Shown here one piece after another: positions 33,430-46,419 of a stretch of DNA of 64,000 nucleotides. The notes under the pieces are model-generated. The model ran no database searches and was not told the DNA's origin. It worked only from the letters and a program-made list of their open reading frames with translations. The position numbers were made by a program, and so were the translations under genes. This DNA comes from Eustoma russellianum (taxonomy: Eukaryota; Streptophyta; Magnoliopsida; Gentianales; Gentianaceae), in the NCBI GenBank assembly GCA_036186865.1, contig AP025048.1:27470743-27534742 (forward strand), given 5' to 3'. Position 1 is the first letter of the stretch. Every line of letters begins with the position of its first letter.

Positions 33430-35234
33430 TGTTGTACCCCAACGATCATGTACGTGAAAACAATGAATAGGAGACGGTATGAAAGCGACAATTTCTTTTA
33501 GCGCATGTTACTTAAGTCAACTTAACCCTCTTTACTTAATTATTATTGAGGTGATACCAAGCCAATTTAAATAAGGAAACTTCAAGAAAGTAATACATGA
33601 AATATAGAGTTATATGAACCATACAGACCAATATATATGTATGTGCGTGTATATGATATATGTACCTACATGCGTATACATAGGAGGATATATATATATA
33701 GTACACATAGGCGTGTATATATATTTATATATACATATGCTAATCTTGGAATACGATAGAATAAATAAAACATTATGGTACATGAATTAAAATTACAAGA
33801 AATATCAAGATGCCCAAGAGGCCCCAAAATTCGGCCAAGGCATGAAGGGGATTCTAGAATTTTCTTGATTTTTTTCAATCCATTATTAGAAAACTTAAAA
33901 AGCTAAATAGAAAACAAAATAGACATGCATTTAAGGAACAAGTAAGACAACTCATTAAAGAAAGAGGTAGTATGGTTAAGGTCATAAAGACCCCAACCAA
34001 ACCGCCCCCTTAGTGTCTAGACATGGAGGATTTTTAAATCCTACCATGGTTACTTTTTCCCTTAAATCAAGGTTAAGATAACCATGATTTGATAAAGTAA
34101 CTTGGGTTAGCACCAAAGTAACCATAGTTGGAATAAAGTAACCCAGGTTATACTAACCTAACCTTGATTCGCACTCATGAAAGCCCTAAACATCACAATT
34201 ATCCCTCCAAAACCGTCCCCTCTAACATGTTTTAAATTAAACCCTTCTAGAAACATCTATCTTCTCATCATGCAAGAGCATAAAACTTAGACAATCTCCA
34301 TCTCCTTCACCAATATTCGGCCCCTTCATCTTGAAGGATAGGAATTCAAGCTTCAACTTCAAGACTCAAGAAGACATCTAGGTAAGTCTTGTTCCAAGTT
34401 TCCTTAAGTGAATTCTTATTTGGTGAAGAATGAAGCTCACATGAACTCCTTCTCTCCATGCCAAACCCGTGACATCCATGGGTTAAATAAGTGAAAGCCT
34501 TCAACTTTCCTAGGTGGTGTTATATTGAGGTGCTTGCATCTCCATTCCAAGCTCATTTTGGTAAGAAGCTATAAACCTCAAACCTATCCTATTTCCTCTA
34601 TTGAATAAAGACTAATCTTTTCCTTTCATTTCCATCAAAACTGTATGCTCAAGGTGAGGAAGGAGAATGATTTCAACTCAACTCACTCCATAACCAAGTA
34701 AAGACAAGAGCTTTAGCTTGAAGAGGAAAGTATACAATGATCTCTCATGATTTATTTAAAGAGTTAGTGACTTGAATGCTTAGAAGTTCTTAAGATATGA
34801 TCTTTAGTTGAATATCTTAAGTTTGAGACTATATCTTAGTGATTCCCTAAGAACAATGCCTTGCATGTGACTTATCTCTTTAAAGATGAAGTCCTTTCCT
34901 ATATGCTATATGAAATAAGGCTGACCTAGAGTGAAATAAGGTTCACCTAAGTAGGTCTAGACAAGATTGACTTGTGAATGTAACACAAAAGGTCCTAAGG
35001 AAAGTATACATGTGAAAGCTAGGAGCTTTATAAGGTTGTTGGTAAGTTTAGATTAAGATGACTCTTGAATGTGAATGCATGCTTGAATGTGTGTTGTAAA
35101 ATGTGGTTAAGGCACCACACAAGTTTCGGCCCAAAGTATTGAGTGAAAACATGGACATTTGACTTGGATAAGATGACAAAATAGCAAACCACTGGAAGTG
35201 GACAAAATGGAGTGATTTTTAGATGGTTTAAGAA

Positions 35235-35930
35235 CTGACATTACAGACCTTCAATGAAGCTAATTTTTGGTACAAAGTTATCCTTATGAGCGTAGCCCAA
35301 GTGAGAGTTGGAATTTCATTAAAATAAACTAAGGATTATTTTTGAGAAATTATACGGTAAAACTGCTCCAGTAGAAAATTCTTTAGCTGGGCAGAATTGA
35401 TCACTGGTATCAACGAATTAAAAGAGGACCTTGTGGATCTTCAATAAATCTGATTTTTGGCACAGAGCTAGTCCCATGAGTGTAGCAGAGATGAGAGTTG
35501 GAATTTCGGTAAAACAAGTTATGGTTAATGTTTAATAAAATATTTGGTAAGACTGGTAAGACTTGAAAAACGGGAACTAAGCAGAATCGTAGCCTCTTTT
35601 GGTTGGCTTGAAAAGAGACCTTGTAGATGACCAATAAAGCTGATTTTTGGCATGGTAATAATCCTATGAGTTTAGTGAACACTCCAGCTGGAATTTGGTA
35701 AAACAAGTTCTGGATTATGTTTAATGAATTAATTAGTCAAACTGCTCAACTGAAATCACTGGAACCAACCTGAAGTTTAGTAACGACTTTCTGGACTTAG
35801 AAAGGGGACTTAGAGATATGAACATAGGCTAAATTTTAATAGGATAATAGTTCTACATATTTATGATTTGTGCAAGTTGGAATTTCTGAAAAACGAATCA
35901 TAGATTTGCCACAATTGAATTCTTGGTAAA
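35235..35930 (+). repeat. tandem ~190-bp units in the gypsy F LTR
   Basis: Four diverged copies start near 35235, 35428, 35618 and 35808. Each carries GACCTT-like, CTGATTTTTGGC, ATGAG and GTTGGAATTTC words in the same order. Diverged copies of the same unit occur in the gypsy G LTR at 60410-60710. Confidence 0.85.
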
Positions 35931-36374
35931 ATAGGTCAGTTCAGTTTTAGCACCTAACCCATTTCGGAAATTAACTAAATGAGACCCTTTATGATTATTG
36001 AAATAATCTGGAATTTTTACGACATGTATCTAAGATTCCACCAAATGTATTTGTGACAAAATATTATGGAAATGGACCCATTTGGTTAGCTTAACCACTC
36101 CATGATTATGAAGTAAAAGTCTGGAAGCATTTAGCTTCCAAATTCATGCATGTTAACATGTTATAAGGAATGCATACGATTATCCATGTCATGACTGGCA
36201 TTGTATATCACTACATGTATCACGCATGATCATGAAACTGGTTTTATGGATTTTACTTATGCAAGCAAGTTTTATAAGCGACTATGTTTTTCGTTATGCA
36301 TGAAAAGTTTTTACGGTCCCATGTTTTTAAAGAAAGCTTCATGATTCCTTTGCCGGCCAAGCATGCGCGACTCC

Positions 36375-36540
36375 AGACCGGGGGTTAATTGGTCTGATGA
36401 CATGATATGTTCTCGACCCGCTCAGATCCGGGGTTAATTGATCTGATATCTGTTCTGGACTAGTTCAGACACGGGGTTACTTGGTCTGATGATATGTTCT
36501 GGACCCGCTCAGATCCGGGGTTAATTGATCTGACACTCTG
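36375..36540 (+). repeat. tandem ~40-bp units in the gypsy F LTR
   Basis: Four units of the type CAGATCCGGGGTTAATTGAT followed by CTGATGATATGTTCTGGACC, imperfect. A similar set lies at 61500-61670 in gypsy G. Confidence 0.85.
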
Positions 36541-37314
36541 TTTTACGACATGTTAATTTATGGGACCAAAATGATGTTTTGACATGGCATGACATCATGC
36601 ATTGCATCTTGCATAACTCACGATCATGAGGACATGTTGCATGTTAAAGTTAATGGTTATAAGTTATTATTGGTATAGCATTACCTAAAAACATGCCTAA
36701 GCCGAACGCCAAGTAAGTTCAGGATCCAAGATCAGGTATGGTATAGCATTACCTAAAATCATGCTTAAGCCAAACGCCAAGTAAGTTCAGGATCCAAGAT
36801 CAGGTATGAATTATGATTATTTGAGGTTTTTGGGGTAATACATTCATGTTATGATTCTTTATGTATTTCATGGTAGTTTATTGTATTCTTGCTGGGTGAT
36901 TTTTTATCACTCACACTTTAATTTTTCCCCAGAGCCAGATAACGCCAAGATAGAATGGATCGAGGACGAGCCGAGGGTACCTTATCCATAGGCGAGAAGA
37001 TATGAAGGGAGCTAAGCTTAAGGACTTTTGTGCTGCCAAGACGATTTGCATTATGACCATGTTTAAACTCTCTGGATTTTGGTTATGTCATTTTGTGGGA
37101 CTACTACTTTGGGGAACTTAGTAATTTAGTAATGCATGTTTATTTTGAAAAGTTTTAATTCTGCCTAAATTTTACTACCATGTTGAATGTTAGCATGGGA
37201 ATCCACGAGTTATGTTATGGATTTTCGCATGTTATGCATGACGCCTTGTACTCTCCTTAGTGAAGTACGGCGGGTGCACCGTATCCGGACGAGGCCCGGG
37301 TGCGGGACGCTACA

Positions 37315-38265
37315 GGTAAGATCATAGAAAACCGAATTTTCGACTTTCATCTATTACGCGATTTTTCTCTGCTTCATTTCAAACTTCTTACACATGTAAT
37401 TATATTATGTCACACATAATATACATAAAATGAGGTGTATATTTAGTACCAATTCTGAGTAGAAAACGTCTCATGTGTAAAAATAAAATTGAGTTTGAAT
37501 TCTCCACAAATCTAGGCTAAATTGTGGGTGATTTGTGTTTGCCAACATGGTATGACTTTGTAGCTGATTGTAGCATGTGGATCACAAAATTTTTGAGTAG
37601 TTTTGATGTATATAGGCTGACCATCTTTATATGGCAAGTACGTGACATGTCGGTGAAGTTTCAGTAGTCACCCGATATGATAATTTTCAGTTTATGACCT
37701 TGTAACATGTCGTTATAATTTTGACGTCACCATGACTTATAACATATGATATAAGACATGAATATACTCATAAATATGAGGTGTATATATAGTGGTGTGA
37801 TGTTGACGTACGTTTATAATATATGTGACATGTCGGTGTTACGTCGGAATATAAGTATATAGTGTCTTTTGAGAAATATGCATATATATACATATTAAAT
37901 ATGAAAATGGCGCGTATATGAAATGAGATGAGGAGACTTTCCATTTCAAATTTGTTTCCATATACCACTCTCCAAATATATCTTCATTTAATGAACTAGT
38001 TAGTTCATTAACTTAAGCACTTCACTTAATGAACTAGTTTAGTTTATTAATTAAGGCACCTGAAAATAATATAAACACAACAAATGTTTGCCATATAATG
38101 TAAGATTTTACGCTTCATGGCTTGTTAGTATGACAACAATATATATAAGCATGTAAAGCATGTTTATCACATAAGCATGTCAAGTAACAATTTATTCATG
38201 CATTTCGTAAGTACGTAACATTTAAATCATGCATTTGTAAATCACTCAAACCCTTTTTCTCAATA
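37315..38265 (-). repeat. copia B 3' LTR, partial
   Basis: It is homologous to the same part of the copy A LTR (12760-13718): CCGAATTTTCG, the ACGTGACATGTCGG region, the AATGAACTA/TAGTTCATT palindromes. It ends CTCAATA at 38265 next to the polypurine tract. Confidence 0.88.
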
Positions 38266-38460
38266 ATCTCCCCTTTTGATGATTTGCAAAATAGCATTGG
38301 TTCATGATTTAAATGTGATCGCTCCCCCTCCAATTATGCACAAATTTGATTTTGAATTTTGAATTTCATATCGTCGTGTGCTCCCCCTTAAATCATGCTT
38401 CTCTCCCTTCTCTCCCCCTTGAATCATGCTTTTCTCTCCTTTATTTTATAAATGGCATCA
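38266..38460 (-). promoter_or_regulatory. repeated polypurine tract, copia B
   Basis: On the minus strand AAGGGGAG or AAGGGGGAG-like tracts occur near 38268, 38326, 38385, 38410 and 38416, several degraded. This is the same Sirevirus-type arrangement as in copies A and E. Confidence 0.75.
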
Positions 38461-38519
38461 AAAGTACATGGAAGAATGGAAAGAAATAACAATCTATAGC
38501 AAATTAACCAAAATCATGC

Positions 38520-41500
38520 CTAATTTTGAGCGTAATACGTGGCTTGATTAAGTGCTTTGGTGAATATATCGGCTACTTGTGCTTTAGTCCGGACATGTTC
38601 TATAACGATATCACCATTGTTTGCATGATCACAAAGAAAATGATATCGTACCTCTATGTTCTTTGCCTTAGAATGTAATACGAGGTTCTTAGACAAATTG
38701 ATAGCATTTATAATATCACAATATATAGGGATGCGATTTACATTTATTCCAAAATCAGATAGTTGTTGTTTTAGCCATAAAAGTTGTGTGCAACAAAAGA
38801 CTAAGTGCCATGTATTCCACTTTAGTGGTAGATAATGCTACGCTTGCTTGCTCTTTCGAAAACCAAAATATCAATGAATTTCCAATAAATTGACATGTAC
38901 CACTTGTGCTTTTTCTATCTATTTTACATTTGCCATAATCCGCATCAGTATAAGCATGCAAGTCAAATTCACAATTTTTTCCGTACCAAATTCCTAAGGT
39001 GGGAGTATACTTAATGTATCGAAATATCCTTTTTACAGCATTATAGTGTGACACTTTAGGGTTGCTTTGAAAACGGGCATATTTATAAACACTAAACATG
39101 ATATTGGGCCTACTTTCATTAAGATAAAGTAAAGATCCAATCATAGACCTATACAAACCATTATCAAAGTCTTTTCCTTTCTCGTCTTTATCAAGTTTAG
39201 CGGTCACACTCATAGGGGTGGGAGATGGTTTCAAGTTTTCAAAGTTTAACTTTTTAATCATGTCATTTACATATTTGACTTGACTTATATAGATGCCTTT
39301 ACTAGTTTGTTTAATTTGCAAGCGAAGAAAATAATTTAACTCACCAACCATAGACATTTCAAATTCAGATTTCATGCATGTTTCAAATTCTTCAACTAGC
39401 TAATGAGATGTAGATCCAAAGACAATATCATCAACATAAATTTGAATAATAAGTAAATCCGATTCTTTTGTTTCAAGAATAAAGTACTATCTATGGTTCC
39501 TCTTTTAAATCCATTTTCTAAAAGAAAGGTAGCAAAACGATCATACCAAGCCCTAGGTGCTTGTTTAAAACCATATAGTGCCTTTTTTAATTTATACATA
39601 TGATTAGGATATTTTAAGTACTCAAGACCGGGTGGTTATTTTACATATACTTCTTCTCGTATAAAACCGTTTAATAATGCACTTTTTTACGTCCATTTGA
39701 TAAAGTTTAGAATCCTTCATGCAAGCAATAGCAAGTAATAATCGTATGGCTTCTAAGTGTGCTACGGGTGCAAATGTTTCTTCGTAATCTATTCCATGTT
39801 CTTGATTATAGCCTTGTGCTACAAGCCTCGCTTTGTTTCTAACGACTTTACCATCTTCATTCATTTTGTTTCTAAAGACCTGCTTTGTGACTATTATCAT
39901 TTTATCTTGTGGTCGTGGCACTAAATCACATACACCATTTCTTATGAATTGATTTAATTCATCATGCATAGCATCAATCCAAGAAGAATCATTCAAAGCA
40001 TCAAATATATTCTTGGGTTCGATTTAGATCTCATAGCATGGAAGTGATTTATTTCATCCTGATTTATTCTTATACGTGGTCGTACACCTTGTGTTATGTC
40101 GCCTATGATAAGGTCGTGTGGGTGATCTCTACGCCATCTTGGTTGATTATTTTCTAAGTTTTCATGTATTTCTAAGTGATCATGAATTTCTAGTGTGTCT
40201 TGTTCATCATGTACGATAGTTTCCTCTATATCATCTAACACGGGCTTTAGTTCAAAATCATCGTCATATTCTTTATTTATTTCATATTCACCGAATTCAT
40301 TAAATTTCAAATGAATAGATTCTAAAATTTGTATAGTGATAGGATCATAACATCTATATGCCTTAGAATTCACAGTATATCCAACAAAAATGCATTCAGT
40401 GGATTTAGACTCAAATTTATCTAGATAATCTTTTGTATTCAAAACAAAGCATTTACAACCAAACACACGAAAATAATCAATTTTAGGCATGCGATCATTC
40501 AAAATTTCATAAGGAGTTTTGTTTATTTTCTTTCTAATCGATAAGCGGTTAACTATATAGCATGCACAATTTACGGCTTCCGTCCACAAAAATCTAGGCA
40601 ACTTATTTTCACATAGCATGGTTCTTGCAATTTCTTGTAGTGTCCTATTCTTTTTTTTCTACTACTTCGTTTAATTGTGGTGTTCTAGGTGGTGAAACCT
40701 CACGTTTAATACTTTTTATTTGAAAAATGCAATCATGTCCTTATTTTTAAATTTACCGCATCTATCGCTCCTAATCTTTTCACATTTAAACCATACTTAT
40801 TTTCAAGTTTATTATTAATTTAGCAAACACAACGGCACCATCATCTTTATTCGCAAGAAATAAAGTCCATGTATGGCGAGAAAAATTGTCAACGATGACA
40901 CATGCATAATGTCGCCCACCAAGACTCCTAATACGACTAAGACCAAACAAGTCAATGTGTAATAATTCTAAGACTCTAGACGTGCTAATTTCATTTCTAG
41001 ATTTAAGTGACTAGCGTGTTTGTTTGCCTTTAATACAAGATTCACACAACTTAAAGTTGTCTAAATCAAGTTTAGCCAATCCTCAAACTGGATTCTTTTG
41101 TTGAAATTTCTCAGGAGTTGAGATGCCAATATGTCCTGACTGCCTATGCCACAAATTCACGTTAGGTTCATTTGACATAAGACATTTTACTTTAGCGTCT
41201 AACATGTCATCCATAGAAAGTGTAAAAATATTTCCTTCTCTTTTTCTTTTTAATACCGTTTCTCTGTTTTTATTTACTATATTGCAATATGGGTGAGTGA
41301 AACACACATCAAAACCATTGTCAAGAAACAGTGCGATGCTAAGCAAGTTGTAGGATAGATTACTTACCAAAAGACGTTGGGGATTTGAATAGTCCTTGGA
41401 TTTCAAATTGTACATTTTCCGATGATTTTTCCTTCGTTGTTTTCTCCAAAGGTCACCGATCCACCTTTTGTAACCTTCTTCAATTTTGAAAACAAGCTCG

Positions 41501-41570
41501 GGTCACCCATCATGTGCCTCAAGCAACCACTATCAATGAACCATTTGATTGATGTATCTTAGATGTATGT
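38520..41570 (-). pseudogene. copia B pol, frameshifted
   Basis: RNase H with HAYTDADYGKCKIDRKSTSG and the end of reverse transcriptase with MSMVGELNYFLRLQIKQ (38755-39375); reverse transcriptase with ALYGFKQAPRAWYDRFATFL (39396-39599) and NKARLVAQGYNQEHGIDYEE (39622-39996); integrase C-terminal part with LWTEAVNCACYIVNRLSIRK (39993-40619, 208 codons); gag-pre-integrase with LWHRQSGHIGIS (41083-41415). The catalytic YVDD of reverse transcriptase falls at a frame break near 39435. Several stops and indels are present, so it is not functional. Confidence 0.88.
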
Positions 41571-41635
41571 GTTCCTTACAACGTGTAATAACGATTTAGG
41601 TACCCTTTTATTTTGGGTCCTTAAGAGTTAGTTCT

Positions 41636-42660
41636 TCACCCCTTTGTAAGAGTATCTTTTGGTACCCAAACTTGGAGGACCTTCCTCGGTCTTACAAATG
41701 ATGAGAAAAGAGATGAAGAATAAATATAATACATGTTAAGTGCAAACCCGTTTAGCCTATAGTCGAGAATACCATCATGCTCATGATAAGATTTTTGTTT
41801 TTGATATGCCTTTGTGTTAGTATGCATGGTGCGTGATCTAGATGCATTTGTGTTGTATGAATGTCGTGCATTCATCAATGGTTTCCTTTGATATCTATAC
41901 GGCACATATTATATTTTGTATGAGATGAAAAAGAAGAAGCACGATGAGATGAAATGAGCAGTGATCTAGGTGTCCTTTTAGGTGGTATACTTATCTTGAA
42001 TGCACGCGGTTTCTTAGATTAGGATAAAATGAATTTGGCTGATTTATTTTGTATTTCATTTTTCTCAATGTATCCTAATCCGGTTTTGTCACTTTCATGC
42101 TTTTGTGAGGAAATGAGGCGATCTAACATGTTTGTCTCTGTATCGAACAGTTTAACCATTCTTTCTAAATCCGCATTTCCTGATTTCAAATTTGAAATCT
42201 CAAATTTCATTTCATTATTTTCTGACGTTAATGACAAGACCTATGATTTTAATGCATTAATTGCGCAAGACGACTCTTCTTTTGAATCGTTTAATTGAGA
42301 TACAAGGTTCGTGTTAGATGATTCTAACAAATTTTTGTCTTCAATTAACTATTTCATTTCTTTCGCAAGAGTCTTTATAAATTCATGCAGTTCAAGATAT
42401 TGACTAAACAAATCATCATAAGAGGGTTCGGAATCAGAATCAGAGTTAGAAGATGCCTCGTCAGATGAGTCACTCCAAGTGGAGGCCTTGAGAGCACTTC
42501 TTGTATTTCTTTGTTTAGGCTCTGACATCCAATCCTTGTCGCGGTTCTTGTTTGTTCATTTGTCCTTGTTCGGGTAGCCATATGATAAATGTCCAAGTTT
42601 TACACATTCATAGCACTTTATGTCTTTATCGTTATTTTTATTTTTATTTCTCTTAGATAG
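41636..42660 (-). pseudogene. copia B gag, C-terminal part
   Basis: 41636-41905 encodes the gag end and stops with TGA after WVPKDTLTKG, the same place as in copies A and E. 42019-42237 holds the coiled coil and KTGLGY motif. 42375-42660 holds the acidic region and a damaged zinc knuckle (a CYECVKLGHL-like stretch near 42600-42620). Everything upstream of the knuckle is deleted. Confidence 0.8.
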
Positions 42661-42670
42661 AACAGCTTTA

Positions 42671-42791
42671 GGTAAGACACTCAAGATGTTTATTTTAATA
42701 GGTAAGACACTCAAGATGTCTTTAAAAATTTATTCCTATTAATTGGTAACTCTAAATGGTCTTAAAATTTTATGGTAAGACACTCAAGATG
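42671..42791. repeat. 18-bp word repeated three times at a deletion junction
   Basis: GGTAAGACACTCAAGATG occurs at 42671-42688, 42701-42718 and 42774-42791, two of them followed by TTTATTTTAAT. It lies exactly where gag sequence passes into LTR sequence. Confidence 0.95.
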
Positions 42792-42799
42792 TTTATTTT

Positions 42800-43573
42800 A
42801 ATGGGTTGAAATAGTTTTTAAAAATGCCTTTGGGAAATATGTCAACCATGTTGACGTTCTCAACCTTTACAAATCTAAAAATCAGATTACACTAGTCTCA
42901 GAACAACTAACGTTTGATTGACTTATACTTATCCAAATGAGGTGAAACTTGCGTCAAATGAAAACTAGGATGTGTGGGTATGTTTCTGTAAAATTTTATC
43001 TTTTTTGAAAATCTTTTACTATTTTTACCGTTGCAGTAAAATTGATGCGGAAAACAGGAAACTGAAAGTAAAGTGCTGAAAAGTAAGAACACCAAGAATT
43101 TTATACTGGTTCGTTTAAAACAACCTATTCCAGTTTTTTGAGGACACCTTCCTCGGTTATTACTAAACCCAAAAACACCTTACCACAAGGATGTCTGGAG
43201 TTAAACACTAACTCCACCCTTTTACAATCAAAACAACCAACAAACCAATCACGAACACCACCACCGATCGAATTAAGGTGTGATCATACATTGATCAACC
43301 TTTTACAAGAAATGAACGTGTATAGGTGGTATAATCAAATCCTACATAATATGTGGAAATATATGAGTGATAGGCTTGAGACAAAGAAGAAGAGAAAGAA
43401 AGGAAGAAGAAGAGAGTAGTCTTGCTTTTTGCACTTGTAATAATATCAGTTTTTCCTAGCCTTGTTTTGCACCATCTTCTTCTTTATATAGCCTCTTGGC
43501 GCCTCCTTAGGGTTCCTCTTTCTCCTTGAGAATTGTCTTTAATGCCCTTAGAAGATTGCCTTGTGTAAAAGAT
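42800..43573 (-). repeat. copia B 5' LTR, partial
   Basis: It is homologous to 11060-11820 of the copy A LTR: the GGGTTGAAA, AAATCAGA and ACTAGTCTCAGAAC words, the CAACCTA..CCAGT region, and a TATA-like CTATATAAAG in minus orientation near 43484. Copia C begins at 43574. Confidence 0.85.
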
Positions 43574-46085
43574 TGTTGGACCGTGCACCTGCAATAAATA
43601 CCACTAGAGGGGGGTGAATAGTGGTTAGCGGAAATTACACTACTACCCTTGATTAAAATCCCCTTTGAAAAAAATCTGAGACCACCTCAGATTCAGAACC
43701 TGTTTTTGAAAAATTCAAAAATCAGTGTACACAATTCCAAAAATTATGAAACTTTCCATAACTTAACTTCAATGTCTCTGTCCAAAAATCAAATAAACAT
43801 AAGATCGTTTGACCCTTCAAACAAATAAAAAGATTCAGATGGTCAATCTAGACAGAATTGGACAGAATGTTGCTGAAATTGGAAAACATGTTTCTCTTTG
43901 AATACTCAACCAAAAAGGTTTATCTTTATGTCAAAACACTCCTTAGGATGTCTAACTAGTCAGATTGCAGCCAGATTGGAGCAGTTATATTGCAACGACA
44001 GAAAGACTAACTTTTCCTTCCTCAAATCAAGTGATTCTTGTTGCAAATAAAAGATAACAGTCTGAATTATAACTCCACCAAAAATCACGAATTTTGAAAG
44101 TGTTTAGCTATTTTTTGAAAACGTGAGAAGTTGTGTGAAATCTGCAGAGAAAACGGTCAGAAAACAGAAAAATGTAAAGACAAGAACACCAAGGATTTAT
44201 CCTGGTTCGATCAATGTGACCTACTCCAGTCTCACGGAACACCTTTTGCTTAGATTTCACTATGGTATGAACCAAATTACAACAAGAACCAAGCTTGATC
44301 CTTGGGTTAAACACCAACCCTATTCAAGACTTGGATGAACACCTCTATGCAACTCTTGGTTGCAACACCTCTATCACCTATTGATGTAGCCTTATAGATT
44401 TGGCTAATAAGTCCTACAAATGAGACACAAGAGGCTTGTAGCTCTATAACAAATATCACAAGAACACCTTGGCTACAAAGAATAAAACAAGAATGAAGAG
44501 AAGAAGATAGCAAGACAATTCAACTATTGCTTTCAAGTGTGTGTTCTTCTTCTTCACATTTGCCTCCGATTTATAGTGTGAAATGGCTCTTGAAGATAAT
44601 AACTCCAATGTGTCACCATTTTCATCATCAAGTCTTAGTTGTCTTCACATCATTGGTTGGCCACATAGTTATCTTGTACACTTGGCATCATAAAGAAGAA
44701 TGATTGGTCCACCTTGAAATTTCAGTATGGCCGATTTTTTGCTTCAAATATGCTGTGGAATTTCTTTGCAAAATGAAGATAATAGCAAGGATAATAATAC
44801 CAAGAAACACTCAACTCCTTGGTTTGAAAATAGGGCATGTGACGGTTGTCATTGGACTAACAAAATCAGCTCCAAAAACCACCCATTAGCCGATGCTTTT
44901 GAACTTTGAAATTTCAATTGCCAACTAGCTTCTTTTTGATTGGTCCACTTAGCACAAATCCATAAAATGAATAACACATCATCTCCAACTGTAAAAGCAC
45001 GTTTTTGAGGCTACACTTATGAATATCAACTCAGATTTTTGAAGAAGAAATCAACAAATAATAGTTGACAAGGTTATGTCAACATATAACACCAAAATTC
45101 CCACTATTTTTTCTTGTATGTTGTGATCATTTTCACACATTTAACACCTTTAAATTCTCTGAAAAACGATGATTAATATCCTCGAATAACATATAGAAAT
45201 GGGTCTTCAAGAAAAAATAGAATGTGACATCACAACTCATCATATATCCCGCTACTGTCAATAATATCATCAAATAGAGAAATAATAGAAGACAACCAAA
45301 TAATCTTCAAGATGATTATAAATCAACTCCAGAAGGAAGATAATAATATGCTCAAGAGATTCCTTGAGTGAAAATGCCAAAAATACCCTCAGGAGTAAAA
45401 TGACCAAAATGCCCCTGGTGATAGAATACTCCAAAAATGATCCGGATGGTCAGAAATAGATATAATAACATCTTTGTCATGATAAATAACATGAGAATAA
45501 GTCCTTAAAATATTTCCACCATATCATGTTCCTACAAAACTCAAAATACCAATTTTGCCCCTTTTTGGTAAGTTGTAGAAACTTCTAAGGCACATTAGTC
45601 ACAAGACATTTATATTTATCAAAATCACATAATGATCACATAATTAACATATATAAAACATGTACAAATGAAAACAACCAATTTATCACATTATAGAAAA
45701 ATATTTCTAAAAACCCTAGACATCGATCGATCGAAGTGCCTCAGCTTCAGAGGTCGATGTCTCACAGTGAGTTTCAGAGTTTGTCTCTGACCTACTTGGA
45801 TCGATCGAAGTGAGGGTTCGATATATACATCGATCGATCGATATGTCTCAGGTTTAGATATCGACGTCTCACAATAAGGTCTTAAATTTTCTCTACCTTA
45901 CATGGATCGATCGATGTGAGGGATCAAAGTACATTGATCGATTGAAGTGCAACAATTTGAGAGATCAATGTCATATTTCTCAACTTTTTCAACTTTTAAT
46001 CCCTTATAACAATATGTATGACATTTTTAAGTATCCACCACTTAAAATCATGACCTTTAAAATTATCCAAACATATTTCTCAACA
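43574..46085 (-). repeat. 3' LTR of copia C, 2512 bp
   Basis: Bounded by TGTTGGACC at 43574 and CTCAACA at 46085, so the ends are TGTTG and CAACA inverted. A TATA-like CTATAAATC in minus orientation lies near 44570. It contains the GATCGATCGA repeat region (45721-45968). Confidence 0.85.
45721..45968. repeat. tandem repeat rich in CGATCGATCG
   Basis: About two 120-bp units in the copia C LTR, each with CATCGATCGATCGA or TGGATCGATCGA, GTCTCA and GAGGGTTCGAT or GAGGGATC words. The self-complementary GATCGATC cores recur at least five times. Confidence 0.85.
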
Positions 46086-46395
46086 TTCTCCCCCTTTTGA
46101 ATGATTTTCAAAATAACTTAACATGATTTTAATGTCACAACTTTTTAACAATTATTTATCACATATTTACCAATTGAATTGTTTTGAAAACCTCACTAAT
46201 CACAAGTTGTTTCACCAATTATCTTCAAACTTTCAAATCTCATATGTGTTCATGTGCTCCCCATCAACTTATACTCTCTGCCTTAACCTATGCTCAAAAC
46301 TTATACTAATTGAAACTTAGCATATTATTCAACTCAAATCCAAAATATGACTTACCAACTAAAAATCATGTTCTTATTCTATCTCCCCCTTTATT
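46086..46395 (-). promoter_or_regulatory. repeated polypurine tract, copia C
   Basis: Minus-strand tracts of the AAAAGGGGGAG type occur at about 46089 and 46384, with a weaker GGGGAG at 46257. The first abuts the LTR. Confidence 0.7.
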
Positions 46396-46419
46396 TTGTA
46401 AATCATGCAAAAGATAGAA

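Larger units (their letters stand above)
30488..37314 (+). mobile_element. Ty3/gypsy element F, Tekay-like, deleted
   Basis: Plus strand: last 701 bp of the 5' LTR (30488-31188), primer-binding site (31191), leader, RNase H, integrase and chromodomain-like C-terminus (to 33386), polypurine tract, and the 3' LTR (33430-37314). The 3' LTR is 3885 bp. The corresponding 701 bp of the two LTRs differ at roughly 20 positions. Gag, protease and most of reverse transcriptase are deleted. Very long LTRs and a chromodomain-like end suggest the Del/Tekay chromovirus lineage. It is inserted in the LTR of copia B. Confidence 0.9.
33430..37314 (+). repeat. 3' LTR of gypsy F, 3885 bp
   Basis: It starts TGTTGTACCCC and ends GGGACGCTACA. 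It contains an AT-rich microsatellite zone (33630-33740), a tandem array of ~190-bp units (35235-35930) and an array of ~40-bp units (36375-36540). Open frames inside it (e.g. 35410-35706 minus) are incidental. Confidence 0.92.
37315..43573 (-). mobile_element. Sirevirus-like copia B, decayed, interrupted on both sides
   Basis: Minus strand: part of the 3' LTR (37315-38265), repeated polypurine tract (38266-38460), RNase H, reverse transcriptase, integrase, protease, part of gag (to about 42660), then part of the 5' LTR (about 42800-43573). Gypsy F cuts its 3' LTR at 37315 and copia C cuts its 5' LTR at 43573. It is a related but clearly older or different subfamily than copies A and E, with LTR ends TGTTGAG rather than TGTAG. 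The primer-binding site and gag start are deleted. Confidence 0.88.

Noticed and set aside
43138..43419. A 93-codon plus-strand frame.
   Set aside because: It lies antisense within the copia B LTR remnant and ends in a simple lysine and arginine run.
45721..45968. Regularly spaced GATCGATC words considered as a CRISPR-like array.
   Set aside because: There are only about two long units with diverged repeats, in a plant LTR; spacers are not unique and no cas genes exist.
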